DNA of 64,000 bases from JBBCJR01 sp037190805 (GTDB taxonomy: Bacteria; Pseudomonadota; Alphaproteobacteria; Sphingomonadales; Sphingomonadaceae): positions 62,001 to 126,000 of the forward strand of contig JBBCJR010000004.1 in assembly GCA_037190805.1 (NCBI GenBank), in the 5' to 3' direction. Positions 17,122-26,181 of the stretch are shown in pieces; the stretch's first letter is position 1, and every line of letters starts with the position of its first letter. Both the position numbers and the translations under genes were made by a program. The notes beneath the pieces are model-generated. The model made no database searches. It worked only from the letters and a program-made list of their open reading frames with translations, and was not told the origin of the DNA.

Positions 17122-18763
17122 GCCGCTGGGTGCCTTGGCGCTGAGCCTGGTCGTGCTGTCGTCTCCGGCGGTGGCATCGTCGGACCTTGCCTTGCGCGCT
17201 TATGTGCAGGCGCGGCTGGCGGCCGACAGCGGTCAGCTTAGCCGGGCGGCGCAGGCCTATAGCGAAGCGCTGGCGCTGGTGCCGGGAGACCATGATCTGC
17301 GCCGTGATGCGTTCGATCAGGCCGTGGCGTCCGGCGATCGGGTGCTGGCTGTCGCGCTTGCCGAACAGCTTGATGCGGCAGGACTGGGAACGCTGGATAC
17401 GCGGCTTGTGCGGTTGGCCGATGCGGTATCGCGCAGCGACTGGCGAGGGGCCGAAGCGATCCGTGGCCAGTTGGTGAGCGAAGGTGCCTTCAGCTTTGCC
17501 ATGCCGGTCATCGATGCCTGGCTGGCGGTGGGGCGCCGCGACCGCAAGAAGGCGCTGGAGGCATTGCAGACTCCCCAGGAGCAGCCGGTGTTGACCCGGG
17601 CCTACATCACCGAGCACCGCGCCTATCTGCTCGGCGCGCTCGGCCGTGTCGACGAGGCCCGGGCCGCCTATGAGCCGCTGCTGGTCGGCAGCGGCGGCCG
17701 TGTCTCGCGCATTCGGCTGGCGGCTGGCGCGATGCTAGCCAAGGCGCGCAAGCGGGATGCCGCGCTGCAGGTGCTTGAAGGGTCCGATGGCGCGCTCGCG
17801 GCGGCGCGCACCACGGTCGAGGCGGGGCGCGTGCCGCTGGGCGGGGTCACGACCCCGGCCGAAGGGCTGGCGGAACTGTTCGCGCGCATCGCGGCCGATC
17901 TCGGCCGCCAGCGGGCGGCGTCGATCTCGCTTTCTTCCGCCCGGCTGGCGACCTTCCTTGCGCCGCACAACGCCGAGGGGTGGCTGATTACCGCCGATCT
18001 GCTGAGCGCGGGACGCAAGCCCGAAGCGGCGATCACGGCACTCGACCATATTCGGCCGGATGATCCTTATTATCGGCGTGCCCTGTCGGCCAAGACCGGC
18101 CTGCTCATCAGCCTCGACCGCAAGAATGAGGCGGTAGAGCTCGCCCGTACCCAGACAGAAACTGCCGATGCCGAGATGGCGGACTGGACCCGCTATGGCG
18201 ATGTGCTCAGCGAACTGGATCGGCATGGCGAGGCGGCCGATGCCTATGCCCGGGCGCTCGATATGATCCCCGAGGCCGACGAGCATCGCTGGCAGCTGAT
18301 GCTCATGCTGGGCGGCGCGCTGGAGCAGTCGGGCAATTGGGCGGCGGCAGAGCCGAAACTGCGCGAGGCGGTGAAGCTGGCCCCTGATCAGGGCGTCGTA
18401 CTCAACTATCTGGGTTATTCGCTTCTCGAACATGGCGGCGATCTGGATGAGGCCGAGAAGCTGATCGCCCGTGCCCATGAGCTCAATCCCGAACAGGGCG
18501 CGATCGTCGATTCCCTGGGCTGGGCCAACTATCAGCACGGCCGTTTCGAAAGGGCGATCCAGCTCCTGGAGCGCGCAGCGGCGTCCGAACCGGTAGAGCC
18601 AACGATCAACGAGCATCTGGGCGATGCCTATTGGCGTGTTGGCCGGATGGTCGAGGCGCGTTTTGCCTGGCGGGCGGCGCTGGTCGGGGCCGAAGGCGCG
18701 GACATTCGCACCCGATTGAATCGCAAGATCGACTGGGGATTGGATGCCGGTCCCGAACAGTGA
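17096..18763 (+). CDS. Secreted tetratricopeptide-repeat protein
   Basis: A TPR protein of about 555 aa. The frame is open from 16928, but the sensible start is GTG 17096, 6 nt after a GGAGGG ribosome binding site inside the ETF-QO 3' end. It yields a short signal peptide (PLGALALSLVVLSSPAVAS). The mature part is almost all helical repeats, clearest from residue 340 on (for example the repeats at VLNYLGYSLLEHGG, DSLGWANYQHGRFERA, INEHLGDAYWRVGR). It is likely periplasmic or outer-membrane scaffolding; the partner is unknown. The 3' end overlaps ispE by 20 nt, so it is likely co-transcribed with it. Confidence 0.82.
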   Translation: MDRIIPICKPLGALALSLVVLSSPAVASSDLALRAYVQARLAADSGQLSRAAQAYSEALALVPGDHDLRRDAFDQAVASGDRVLAVALAEQLDAAGLGTLDTRLVRLADAVSRSDWRGAEAIRGQLVSEGAFSFAMPVIDAWLAVGRRDRKKALEALQTPQEQPVLTRAYITEHRAYLLGALGRVDEARAAYEPLLVGSGGRVSRIRLAAGAMLAKARKRDAALQVLEGSDGALAAARTTVEAGRVPLGGVTTPAEGLAELFARIAADLGRQRAASISLSSARLATFLAPHNAEGWLITADLLSAGRKPEAAITALDHIRPDDPYYRRALSAKTGLLISLDRKNEAVELARTQTETADAEMADWTRYGDVLSELDRHGEAADAYARALDMIPEADEHRWQLMLMLGGALEQSGNWAAAEPKLREAVKLAPDQGVVLNYLGYSLLEHGGDLDEAEKLIARAHELNPEQGAIVDSLGWANYQHGRFERAIQLLERAAASEPVEPTINEHLGDAYWRVGRMVEARFAWRAALVGAEGADIRTRLNRKIDWGLDAGPEQ

Positions 18764-19601
18764 GCGATCGTCGGTTGAACTGACCGAATTCGCGCCCGCC
18801 AAGTTGAACCTGGCCCTTCATGTACGGGCCCGGCGCAGCGACGGCTATCATGCGCTGGAAACCCTGTTCGCTTTCTGCGCCGATATCGGCGACCGGTTGA
18901 GCGCTTCGCCCGCCGACCGGATCGAACTCGCCCTGGTCGGGACGGAGGCAGCGGCGTTGGCGGGTGAGGGCGACAATCTGGTTCTGCGCGCGGCGCGCAT
19001 GCTGGCGGAGGCCGCTGACGTCAAGGCGGGCGCTTTCCTGAGGTTGGACAAGCAACTGCCCGTCGCGTCGGGTATTGGCGGCGGCTCGGCGGACGCGGCG
19101 GCCACCTTGCGCCTGCTGAACCGGCTCTGGGATCTTGGCTGGAGTCTCGATCGGTTGATGCCGCTGGCGATGCGACTGGGTGCTGATGTCCCGGCCTGTC
19201 TCCATGGTCGCGCGGCGCTGGGCAGCGGAGTGGGGGAGCAGCTTGATTTCCTGGCGTCGCCGTGGCCGGCTGCGGCGGTTCTGCTCGTCAATTGCCGACA
19301 GCCGCTGTCGACGGCCGCGGTGTTCTCGGCGTGGGATGGTGTTGATCGCGGCCCACTCGATGACGCCCGGCCCGGGGCGTGGCGCAATGACCTCGAAGAA
19401 CCGGCAATCCGCCTCGCTCCCGCTATCGCCGATACGCTGACGGGCCTTCGCGCCTTGCCTGGCGCCAGGATGGCGCGCATGTCCGGGTCGGGGGCGACCT
19501 GCTTCGCACTGTTCGACAGCCCGGACGAGGCGGTATCGGGACAGCGGACGCTGGCTGCCGCTTATCCCCATTGGTGGATAGAAACTGGACGACTTTCATG
19601 A
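18744..19601 (+). CDS. ispE: 4-diphosphocytidyl-2-C-methyl-D-erythritol kinase
   Basis: GHMP kinase of the MEP isoprenoid pathway that phosphorylates CDP-methylerythritol. 285 aa. N-terminal FAPAKLNLALHV substrate segment, the glycine-rich phosphate loop VASGIGGGSADAAATL, and the C-terminal motif MSGSGATCFALF are all intact. The pathway's IspD and IspF activities are encoded as a fusion at 58.8-59.9 kb. The start lies 20 nt inside the TPR gene and the stop overlaps the next gene by 4 nt (ATGA). Confidence 0.96.
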   Translation: MPVPNSERSSVELTEFAPAKLNLALHVRARRSDGYHALETLFAFCADIGDRLSASPADRIELALVGTEAAALAGEGDNLVLRAARMLAEAADVKAGAFLRLDKQLPVASGIGGGSADAAATLRLLNRLWDLGWSLDRLMPLAMRLGADVPACLHGRAALGSGVGEQLDFLASPWPAAAVLLVNCRQPLSTAAVFSAWDGVDRGPLDDARPGAWRNDLEEPAIRLAPAIADTLTGLRALPGARMARMSGSGATCFALFDSPDEAVSGQRTLAAAYPHWWIETGRLS

Positions 19602-20326
19602 CCCTCGCTGCTGCTGACCTGATTCCCGCCGCCTCCGACACCCGCTGCCTGCTGATCGCCGATCATGGATCGAACCGGGTGCCGCCGGGGATCGACCTCG
19701 GCGTGCCTGCGGCGGTGATGGACAATCACATCGCGATCGATATCGGGGTCGACCCGCTGGTCCGCGCGCTTGCCGACCGGCTCGGCATGCCCGCCTGCCT
19801 GGCGACGGCAAGCCGGCTGGTCGTCGATCTCAACCGCGATCCCGCTTCGTCGGGCGTGATACCGGCGGTCAGCGACGGCATAGCAATCCCGGGCAATCAG
19901 CATCTGGACGAGCCGGCACGCGCCCGGCGGCTCCAGATGCACGATGCCTATCATTTGGCGCTGGCCGGCGCGGCGGCGGATGCCGCGCTGCTGGTCTCGA
20001 TCCACAGCTTCACGCCGGCGCTGTCGTCGCGGCCGGAGGAGGCGCGGCCGTGGCCGATCGGCATCCTCTACAACCATGACGAACGCGGCGCGCGGCCAGC
20101 GCTCGACTGGCTGGCGGCGGCTGGCATCGTGGCCGGCGACAACCAGCCCTATTCGGGCCGCGACCTCAACTATACCATGGATCGGCACGGCGAAGCGGCG
20201 GGCCGCGCCTACCTGTCGATCGAGATGCGCCAGGACGAGATTGGCGACCCCGCCGGCCGGGCGCGCTGGCTGCCGGTGCTGGCCGACCTCATCGCTCATG
20301 TGCGCGATCGCGTGCTCGGTGCTTGA
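19598..20326 (+). CDS. N-formylglutamate amidohydrolase family protein
   Basis: A 242-aa zinc-hydrolase-like protein of the N-formylglutamate amidohydrolase (HutG/FGase) family. ATG 19598 is preferred over 19571 because it forms a 4-nt overlap with ispE and matches family N-termini. Family landmarks are the early LLIADHGSNRVP (zinc-ligand region DHGSN), SRLVVDLNRDP, a central SIHSFTP and a late LSIEMRQDEI. No histidine-degradation genes are nearby, so the substrate is uncertain. Confidence 0.85.
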   Translation: MTLAAADLIPAASDTRCLLIADHGSNRVPPGIDLGVPAAVMDNHIAIDIGVDPLVRALADRLGMPACLATASRLVVDLNRDPASSGVIPAVSDGIAIPGNQHLDEPARARRLQMHDAYHLALAGAAADAALLVSIHSFTPALSSRPEEARPWPIGILYNHDERGARPALDWLAAAGIVAGDNQPYSGRDLNYTMDRHGEAAGRAYLSIEMRQDEIGDPAGRARWLPVLADLIAHVRDRVLGA

Positions 20327-20390
20327 CCTTCGGGGCGGAGGCTTCGAATAGGGCTTCCGCAAACGACATCAGCTTTTCAGGGAACAGACC

Positions 20391-22115
20391 ATGGCCAACC
20401 GGACCTTCGACAAAAGCACGCTGCCCAGCCGGCACGTGTCGATCGGTCCCGAGCGCGCGCCCCAGCGCAGCTATTATTACGCCATGGGCATGACCGAGGA
20501 GGAGATCGCCCGGCCGTTCGTCGGCGTGGCATCGGCGGGCAACGACAGCGCGCCGTGCAACACGACCCTGAACGAGCAGGCCGATATCTGCCGCGAGGGC
20601 GTGATCGCGGGTGGTGGCACCCCGCGCCGGTTCAACACCATCACCGTCACTGACGGCATCGCCATGGGCACCCAGGGCATGCACAGTTCACTGGCCAGCC
20701 GCGAGGTCATCGCCGACTCGATCGAGCTGTCGGTGCGCGGCCACAGCTATGACGCGCTGGTCGGTTTCGCCGGCTGCGACAAGTCGCTGCCCGGGATGAT
20801 GATGGCGATGCTGCGCCTTAATGTGCCGTCGATCTTCGTCTATGGCGGCTCGATCCTGCCCGGCCACTACAAGAACCAGGAGCTGACCGTCCAGGACGTG
20901 TTCGAGGTCGTCGGACGCTGGAGTTCGGGTGCGTGCCCGCTCAGCGAGGTCCACGCCATCGAACGCGCGGCATGCCCCGGCCACGGCGCCTGCGGCGGCC
21001 AGTTCACCGCCAATACCATGGCTTGCGTGGGCGAGGCGATCGGCCTGTCCCTGCCCAATTCCAACATGATGCCGGCTCCCTATGCGGGCCGCGCCGACCT
21101 TGCCCGCGCTGCGGGCGAGCAGGTGATGGAACTGATCGCCCGCAATCTGCGTCCACGGGACATCTGCACCCGGCAGGCGTTCGAGAATGCGGCCCGTATC
21201 GTCGCCGCCACCGGCGGGTCGACCAACGGCGGTCTCCACCTGCCGGCGATGGCGCATGAGGCGGGCATCGACTTCACGCTGTTCGACGTCGCCGAGATCT
21301 TCAAGACTACGCCCTATATCGCCGATCTGAAACCGGGCGGCCGCTATGTCGCCAAGGACATGTACGAGGCGGGCGGCGTCTACATGGTGATGAAGACGCT
21401 GCTGGCGGAAGGGCTGCTCCACGGCGACTGCATGACCGTGACCGGCCGCACGCTGGCCGAGAATGTCGATCAGGTGACATGGAATCCTGACCAGAAGGTC
21501 ATCTACGACGCCGCCAGCCCGATCACACCGACGGGCGGCGTCGTCGGCCTCAAGGGGACGCTGGCACCCGACGGGGCGATCGTGAAGGTCGCCGGCATGA
21601 AGCGGCTGCAATTCACGGGCCCCGCCCAGGTGTTCGAGTGCGAGGAAGATGCTTTCACTGCGGTCGAAGCGCGGACCATTCGCGACGGAGCGGTCATCGT
21701 CATTCGCAATGAAGGCCCCAAGGGCGGTCCTGGCATGCGCGAGATGCTGGCCACCACGGCCGCGCTCTACGGTCAGGGCATGGGCGAGAAGGTGGCGCTG
21801 ATCACCGATGGGCGCTTCTCGGGTGCGACGCGCGGCTTCTGCATCGGCCATGTCGGACCGGAGGCAGCGGACGGCGGGCCGATCGCGCTGATCGAGGATG
21901 GTGACGTCATTCGCATCGACGCCGAGGCGGGGACCATCGACCTCGATGTTGCCGATGACGTGCTCGCCGCGCGCCGGGCAAAATGGGTGCCTCGGACCAA
22001 TGATTATCAGTCAGGCGCACTGTGGCGCTATGCCAGGACGGTCGGCCCGGCCTGGCTGGGAGCGGTCACGCACCCCGGCGGCAAGGCCGAGACGCATAGC
22101 TATCCCGATCTCTGA
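20391..22115 (+). CDS. ilvD: Dihydroxy-acid dehydratase
   Basis: Iron-sulfur enzyme of branched-chain amino acid synthesis, converting 2,3-dihydroxy-isovalerate and its methyl homologue to the 2-keto acids. 574 aa. Cluster and Mg-site cysteines are in APCNTTL, GFAGCDKSLPGM and ACPGHGACGGQFTANTM, with the C-terminal DGRFSGATRGFCIGHVGPEA motif. Preceded by a good AGGGAA ribosome binding site. No other ilv genes are adjacent. Confidence 0.97.
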   Translation: MANRTFDKSTLPSRHVSIGPERAPQRSYYYAMGMTEEEIARPFVGVASAGNDSAPCNTTLNEQADICREGVIAGGGTPRRFNTITVTDGIAMGTQGMHSSLASREVIADSIELSVRGHSYDALVGFAGCDKSLPGMMMAMLRLNVPSIFVYGGSILPGHYKNQELTVQDVFEVVGRWSSGACPLSEVHAIERAACPGHGACGGQFTANTMACVGEAIGLSLPNSNMMPAPYAGRADLARAAGEQVMELIARNLRPRDICTRQAFENAARIVAATGGSTNGGLHLPAMAHEAGIDFTLFDVAEIFKTTPYIADLKPGGRYVAKDMYEAGGVYMVMKTLLAEGLLHGDCMTVTGRTLAENVDQVTWNPDQKVIYDAASPITPTGGVVGLKGTLAPDGAIVKVAGMKRLQFTGPAQVFECEEDAFTAVEARTIRDGAVIVIRNEGPKGGPGMREMLATTAALYGQGMGEKVALITDGRFSGATRGFCIGHVGPEAADGGPIALIEDGDVIRIDAEAGTIDLDVADDVLAARRAKWVPRTNDYQSGALWRYARTVGPAWLGAVTHPGGKAETHSYPDL

Positions 22116-22131
22116 CCCACGTCGGATCCGG

Positions 22132-22380
22132 TTATTGAGGTCGGGCGTCGGGACTGTAGGTCAGGTCGTTGAAGAAGATCAGGTCGTTGCGCTGGGCCCC
22201 GGCCGCGGTCGCCGGGCCGTTGGCGGTCGCCGGTTCGGCGGCCGACAGGACTGGCCGGCCGCGCCCGTCATGGGGAACGGCGCCGGGTGCCAAGGCATCC
22301 TTGCTCGTGTATAGGGGAGATGGCGCGCACGCCGCGATCAGCGTCAGGCAGCCCAGGATAGTGAAACGCGATGGTAACAT
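22132..22380 (-). CDS. Small outer-membrane lipoprotein of unknown function
   Basis: An 82-aa predicted lipoprotein. The N-terminus LPSRFTILGCLTLIAAC has a classical lipobox (IAAC, lipidated Cys18). The residue after the Cys is Ala, so there is no Asp retention signal and the outer membrane is expected, via the Lol system encoded at 3.6-5.5 kb. The mature part is Ala/Pro-rich and ends in the apparently ordered LIFFNDLTYSPDARPQ. An upstream in-frame ATG at 22428 would spoil the signal. It converges on ilvD and is divergent from the next gene. Confidence 0.68.
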   Translation of the reverse strand: MLPSRFTILGCLTLIAACAPSPLYTSKDALAPGAVPHDGRGRPVLSAAEPATANGPATAAGAQRNDLIFFNDLTYSPDARPQ

Positions 22381-22434
22381 TGTCCGACAGGGCATAGACA
22401 AGCCCGTTCCAGACGCAAGTCCTTCCATGGTGGT

Positions 22435-23817
22435 ATGCCGATACTGACAGCCCAGGCGATGCGGTCCGCCGATGCCGCCGCGATCGCTGCCGGAACCCCC
22501 GGCACCGAGTTGATGCGCCGCGCCGGCGTGGCGGTGGCCGAGGCGGTGGCCGCCTGCACAGGCCCCGCGCCGACCCTGGTCGTCTGCGGCCCGGGAAATA
22601 ATGGCGGGGACGGCTATGTCGCGGCACGGATATTGAGCCAGCGAGGCTGGCCGGTGCGGGTGGCGGCATCCGCGCCACCGTCGACCGCCGATGCCCTGGA
22701 TGCCGCGAACGGCTGGGCCGGGCCGGTCGAGACGCTGGCAGACGCCGCCTCCGCGTCAATCCTGGTCGACGCCCTGTTCGGCACCGGTCTTGCTCGGCCG
22801 CTCGACAGCGCCATCGCCGTGCCGCTTGGCAGACTGACGGCCGCCGCCCGCTTTGTCGCCGCCGTCGACGTGCCAACTGGTGTGGACAGCGACAGCGGGG
22901 CGGTGATCGGTTGCCCCTATATGGCCGACATCACCGTCGCGCTCGCCGCGCCAAAGCCCGCGCACCTGCTGTTTCCAGCCGCATCCCTGATCGGGCGGCT
23001 GATCGTTGCCGACATCGGCATTGCCTGCGACAGCCATTGGCGGCGCCTCGAACGACCCAGATTGGCCGCGCCCGACTGGCGGGATCACAAATATCGTCGC
23101 GGCCATGTTGCCGTGATCGCGGGCGACATGGCCGGCGCGGCGACGCTGGCGGCGGCGGGCGCGATGAGCGCCGGAGCCGGGTATGTATCGTTGATCGGCG
23201 ACGGGGCGGCCGCGCCGGCCTTTGCAGTCGTTCGGCGGCCATGGTCAGCCGATGTGCTCGAAGATGAGCGGATCGGGACACTCGTCATCGGACCCGGCCT
23301 TGGGACTACCGCCGATGGCCGGACGCGCCTCACCACCGCGTTGAGGGCTGGTCGCCCTGTGGTCATCGATGCCGGCGCCCTGACCGTGCTCGCCGACAGC
23401 GCCGTACCGCTGGCCCGGCGGCTGGCGGGCGTCACCGCCGTCCTCACGCCGCATGAGGGAGAGTTCCGACGCCTGTTCGGCGAGTTGCCGGGCAACCGTA
23501 TCGAACGGGCCGTTGCCGCAGCCCGGATTTCTGGCGCTGTCGTGCTGCTCAAGGGGCCGGACAGCATCGTCGCCGCTCCCGACGGGCGAGCGCTCGTTGC
23601 GCCGAACCCATGCTTCTGGCTGTCCACCGCCGGCACCGGCGACGTTCTGGCGGGCGCCGTCGGCGCGATGCTGGCGCGCGGCCTGGACCCGTTCGCGGCT
23701 GCGGGCGCGGCCTTGTGGCTGCATGGCCGGGCGGCGCACCTCGCTGGCCCGGCGCTGATCGCCGATGATTTGCCGGCAGCACTGCGCCAGGCGCTGGGCG
23801 AAGCGACGGGCGGATGA
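22435..23817 (+). CDS. nnr: Bifunctional NAD(P)H-hydrate repair enzyme
   Basis: Repairs damaged NAD(P)HX: the N-terminal domain (about 1-205) is the epimerase (YjeF_N, with VCGPGNNGGDGYVAAR and DALFGTGLARPL) and the C-terminal domain (about 215-460) is the ADP- or ATP-dependent dehydratase (TPHEGEFRRLFG, LKGPDSIVAAPDGR, STAGTGDVLAGAVGAML). 460 aa, the usual length of the fused form. The stop overlaps the next gene by 4 nt. Confidence 0.94.
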   Translation: MPILTAQAMRSADAAAIAAGTPGTELMRRAGVAVAEAVAACTGPAPTLVVCGPGNNGGDGYVAARILSQRGWPVRVAASAPPSTADALDAANGWAGPVETLADAASASILVDALFGTGLARPLDSAIAVPLGRLTAAARFVAAVDVPTGVDSDSGAVIGCPYMADITVALAAPKPAHLLFPAASLIGRLIVADIGIACDSHWRRLERPRLAAPDWRDHKYRRGHVAVIAGDMAGAATLAAAGAMSAGAGYVSLIGDGAAAPAFAVVRRPWSADVLEDERIGTLVIGPGLGTTADGRTRLTTALRAGRPVVIDAGALTVLADSAVPLARRLAGVTAVLTPHEGEFRRLFGELPGNRIERAVAAARISGAVVLLKGPDSIVAAPDGRALVAPNPCFWLSTAGTGDVLAGAVGAMLARGLDPFAAAGAALWLHGRAAHLAGPALIADDLPAALRQALGEATGG

Positions 23818-25016
23818 GCGACGCTACCGAAATCACCCGCCTCGCCGCCAGAGGTGACGGGGTGACGGCGGACGGTCGCCATGTTCCCGGCACCGCGCCG
23901 GGCGACCGGGTTGATGCCGCCGGCCTGCTGCTGACGCCCGGACCGCATCACCGGACGCCGGCCTGCCGGCATTATGGCGTGTGCGGCGGATGCCAACTCC
24001 AGCATATCGACGACGACGCTTATGCCACCTTCGTCGTCGAACGCATTGCCGGCGCTCTGGCCGGGCAGGGGATCGACATGCCACCGGTCGAGCGCATCCA
24101 TCTGTCGCCGCCCCGAACCCGGCGCCGCGCGGCGCTGAAGGCGCTGCCACGCGGGCGCGGCGTGCTGATCGGCTTTAACGAGGCGGAAAGCCATCGGCTG
24201 ATCGATCTTGCCGAATGTCCGGTGTTGCATCCGGCACTGGAGGTGCTGCTGGCGCCGCTGCGGCAAATGCTGAGCGGGCTGCTGCCCCGCCATGGGGCCG
24301 GAATCACCCTGAGCCTATGCGATCAGGGCGTGGACGTGATGCTGGGGCGGATGGACCTGGACGGAGCGGGCCCCTTGATGGCGTTGACCGATTTCGCCAA
24401 TCGCCACCGGCTGGCGCGCCTGACGGTGGATCAGGGTTATGGCCCGGAACTGCTGCATGCGCCTGAACCCGCCACGATCACGCTGGGCGGAGTTGCCGTG
24501 CCGTTGCCGCCCGGTGCCTTCCTGCAGGCGACCGCCGATGGGGAGAGCGCGCTGGTGGCGGCGGTGACAGACATCGTCGCCGGCGCGACCCGGATCGCGG
24601 ACCTGTTCTCCGGGCTGGGCACCTTCGCGCTGCCGCTGTCATCTGCAGCGCGTGTGACGGCGGTGGAAGGCGCCGGCGCCGCGATCACGGCGCTTTCGCA
24701 CGGCGCACGGCAGGCGAACCGTCTAATCACCGTACAGCATCGCGACCTGTTTCGCGATCCGTTGACCACTGCCGAACTCGACCGCTTCGACGCCATTGTC
24801 CTCGACCCGCCGCGTGCCGGTGCCAGGGCCCAGGCAGCGACGCTGGCGACGACATCCAGCGTGGAGCGGGTAGCGATGGTGTCATGCAATCCATCCAGCT
24901 TCGCACGCGACGCGCGGATGCTGATCGATGGTGGATGGCGGCTCCAGCGGATCTGGCCGGTCGGTCAGTTCCGCTGGTCCACACATGTCGAACTGGTCGC
25001 CGCATTCGAGCGTTAG
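23814..25016 (+). CDS. rlmD: 23S rRNA (uracil-C5)-methyltransferase, RlmD/RumA type
   Basis: A class D RNA m5U methyltransferase, 400 aa. The N-terminal cysteine cluster for a 4Fe-4S centre is visible (CRHYGVCGGCQLQH). The SAM-binding domain has DLFSGLGTFALPL, the DPPRAGA motif, and the catalytic Cys in MVSCNPSSFARD. The canonical product is m5U in 23S rRNA. TrmA- or RlmC-like specificity cannot be excluded from sequence alone. Last gene before a bidirectional terminator. Confidence 0.88.
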   Translation: MSDATEITRLAARGDGVTADGRHVPGTAPGDRVDAAGLLLTPGPHHRTPACRHYGVCGGCQLQHIDDDAYATFVVERIAGALAGQGIDMPPVERIHLSPPRTRRRAALKALPRGRGVLIGFNEAESHRLIDLAECPVLHPALEVLLAPLRQMLSGLLPRHGAGITLSLCDQGVDVMLGRMDLDGAGPLMALTDFANRHRLARLTVDQGYGPELLHAPEPATITLGGVAVPLPPGAFLQATADGESALVAAVTDIVAGATRIADLFSGLGTFALPLSSAARVTAVEGAGAAITALSHGARQANRLITVQHRDLFRDPLTTAELDRFDAIVLDPPRAGARAQAATLATTSSVERVAMVSCNPSSFARDARMLIDGGWRLQRIWPVGQFRWSTHVELVAAFER

Positions 25017-25020
25017 GAGA

Positions 25021-25050
25021 GGGCGGCACCGGCCCATGGTGCCGCCCTTA
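25021..25050. terminator. Bidirectional intrinsic terminator
   Basis: Perfect 10-bp inverted repeat GGGCGGCACC (25021-25030) / GGTGCCGCCC (25038-25047) with a 7-nt loop and a short T/A flank, placed between the convergent rlmD and deoxyhypusine-synthase-like genes. Confidence 0.75.
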
Positions 25051-25057
25051 AGTCGAC

Positions 25058-26113
25058 TCAGTCGAAAATACGCCCCCAGGCCCGCTTCGGCCGATCGCGC
25101 CAGTGGCCACGGTGATAGGCATCCGAGGCCAGCAGGGGCATGACCGAGCCGGCCTCGGCGAACACCATCTGCTCCAGCGTCGTGTCGACCTTGCCCCAGC
25201 TTGCCGCCTCCTTGAGGGTGGACGACGAGCACGCCCCGTCGCGAACGTCGGCAACCGTGATCTGGACGGCATATTTGTGCATCTCGACATCCTCGTGGCC
25301 GAGGATTTCGGCGCAGACGACGGTATCCTGGATGAAGTTCTTCGGCACGCCGCCGCCGATCATGAGGAGGCCGGTGGTGCCGGCCTTGATCTTGATGTCG
25401 GTCAGTTCCCGGAAATCGGCGATGGCGTCGAGGTGGAGATAGGGCTTGCCGGCCTTCGCCCGCTCGACCTGATGCTTGACGAGGCCGAAGCCGGCCGAGG
25501 AATCGACGAAGGCGGGGCAGAAGATCGGCACGTCATGCTCGAACGCCAGCTTGACGAGGCTGTTGTCCTTCTTGCCGTGCTGCGACAGATAACGTCCCAT
25601 CTCGCGGATGAAGGCGCGCGAGGAATAAGCCTTGGGTTCCAGGCTCTCGGCGATCTCGAAGATCGTATGGTCGCAGTCCTGAAGCTGCTCTTCATCGATA
25701 TAGGTGTCGTAGATACGGTCGATGTAGAGCGAGCGCAGGACGTTGTCGTCCGGCACTTCGAGCGCCTGATAGTGTTTGTGGCCAAGCCCCTCGAAGAAAT
25801 CCATGTCGACGATCGTGGCGCCGGTGGCGACGACGCCGTCGATCATGTTCGAGCGCAGCAGTTCGGCATAAAGGTCCATGCAGCCGCCGGCCGAGGTCGA
25901 CCCGGCGACCACCAGGAAGATAGAGCAATCCTTGTCCGCCAGCATCTGGTTGTAGATGTCGGTCGCGCGCGCGAGGTCGCGGCTGGTGAAGCTCATTCCC
26001 GCCATCTGGTCGACGATCGGACGGGCGTCGAAGCTCGTGATGTCGATATGGCGAACTTCCTTGGACAGCAGTTCCGCCTTGCGGCTGTCATTGACGCGGG
26101 TGTCGGTCATCAT
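25058..26113 (-). CDS. Deoxyhypusine synthase-like protein (polyamine metabolism)
   Basis: About 351 aa from ATG 26113 or 26110; the longer open frame up to 26416 is only antisense extension. NAD-dependent aminobutyl-transferase family. The catalytic-lysine region is conserved (EAASWGKVDT, corresponding to the SWGK lysine of eukaryotic DHS), as are AGSTSAGG, MIGGGVPKNF and ELLRSNMIDGVVATG. Bacteria lack the eIF5A substrate, so a small-molecule role is expected, such as homospermidine or a related long-chain polyamine made from putrescine and spermidine. It sits 68 bp downstream of ornithine decarboxylase on the same strand, supporting a polyamine role. Confidence 0.85.
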   Translation of the reverse strand: MMTDTRVNDSRKAELLSKEVRHIDITSFDARPIVDQMAGMSFTSRDLARATDIYNQMLADKDCSIFLVVAGSTSAGGCMDLYAELLRSNMIDGVVATGATIVDMDFFEGLGHKHYQALEVPDDNVLRSLYIDRIYDTYIDEEQLQDCDHTIFEIAESLEPKAYSSRAFIREMGRYLSQHGKKDNSLVKLAFEHDVPIFCPAFVDSSAGFGLVKHQVERAKAGKPYLHLDAIADFRELTDIKIKAGTTGLLMIGGGVPKNFIQDTVVCAEILGHEDVEMHKYAVQITVADVRDGACSSSTLKEAASWGKVDTTLEQMVFAEAGSVMPLLASDAYHRGHWRDRPKRAWGRIFD

Positions 26114-26181
26114 GGCACTCCAGATCGATAAAGGTGGGTCGCGGGCCGTCTTGAGGCGCGGCCAGCCAAACACGGAGACGT

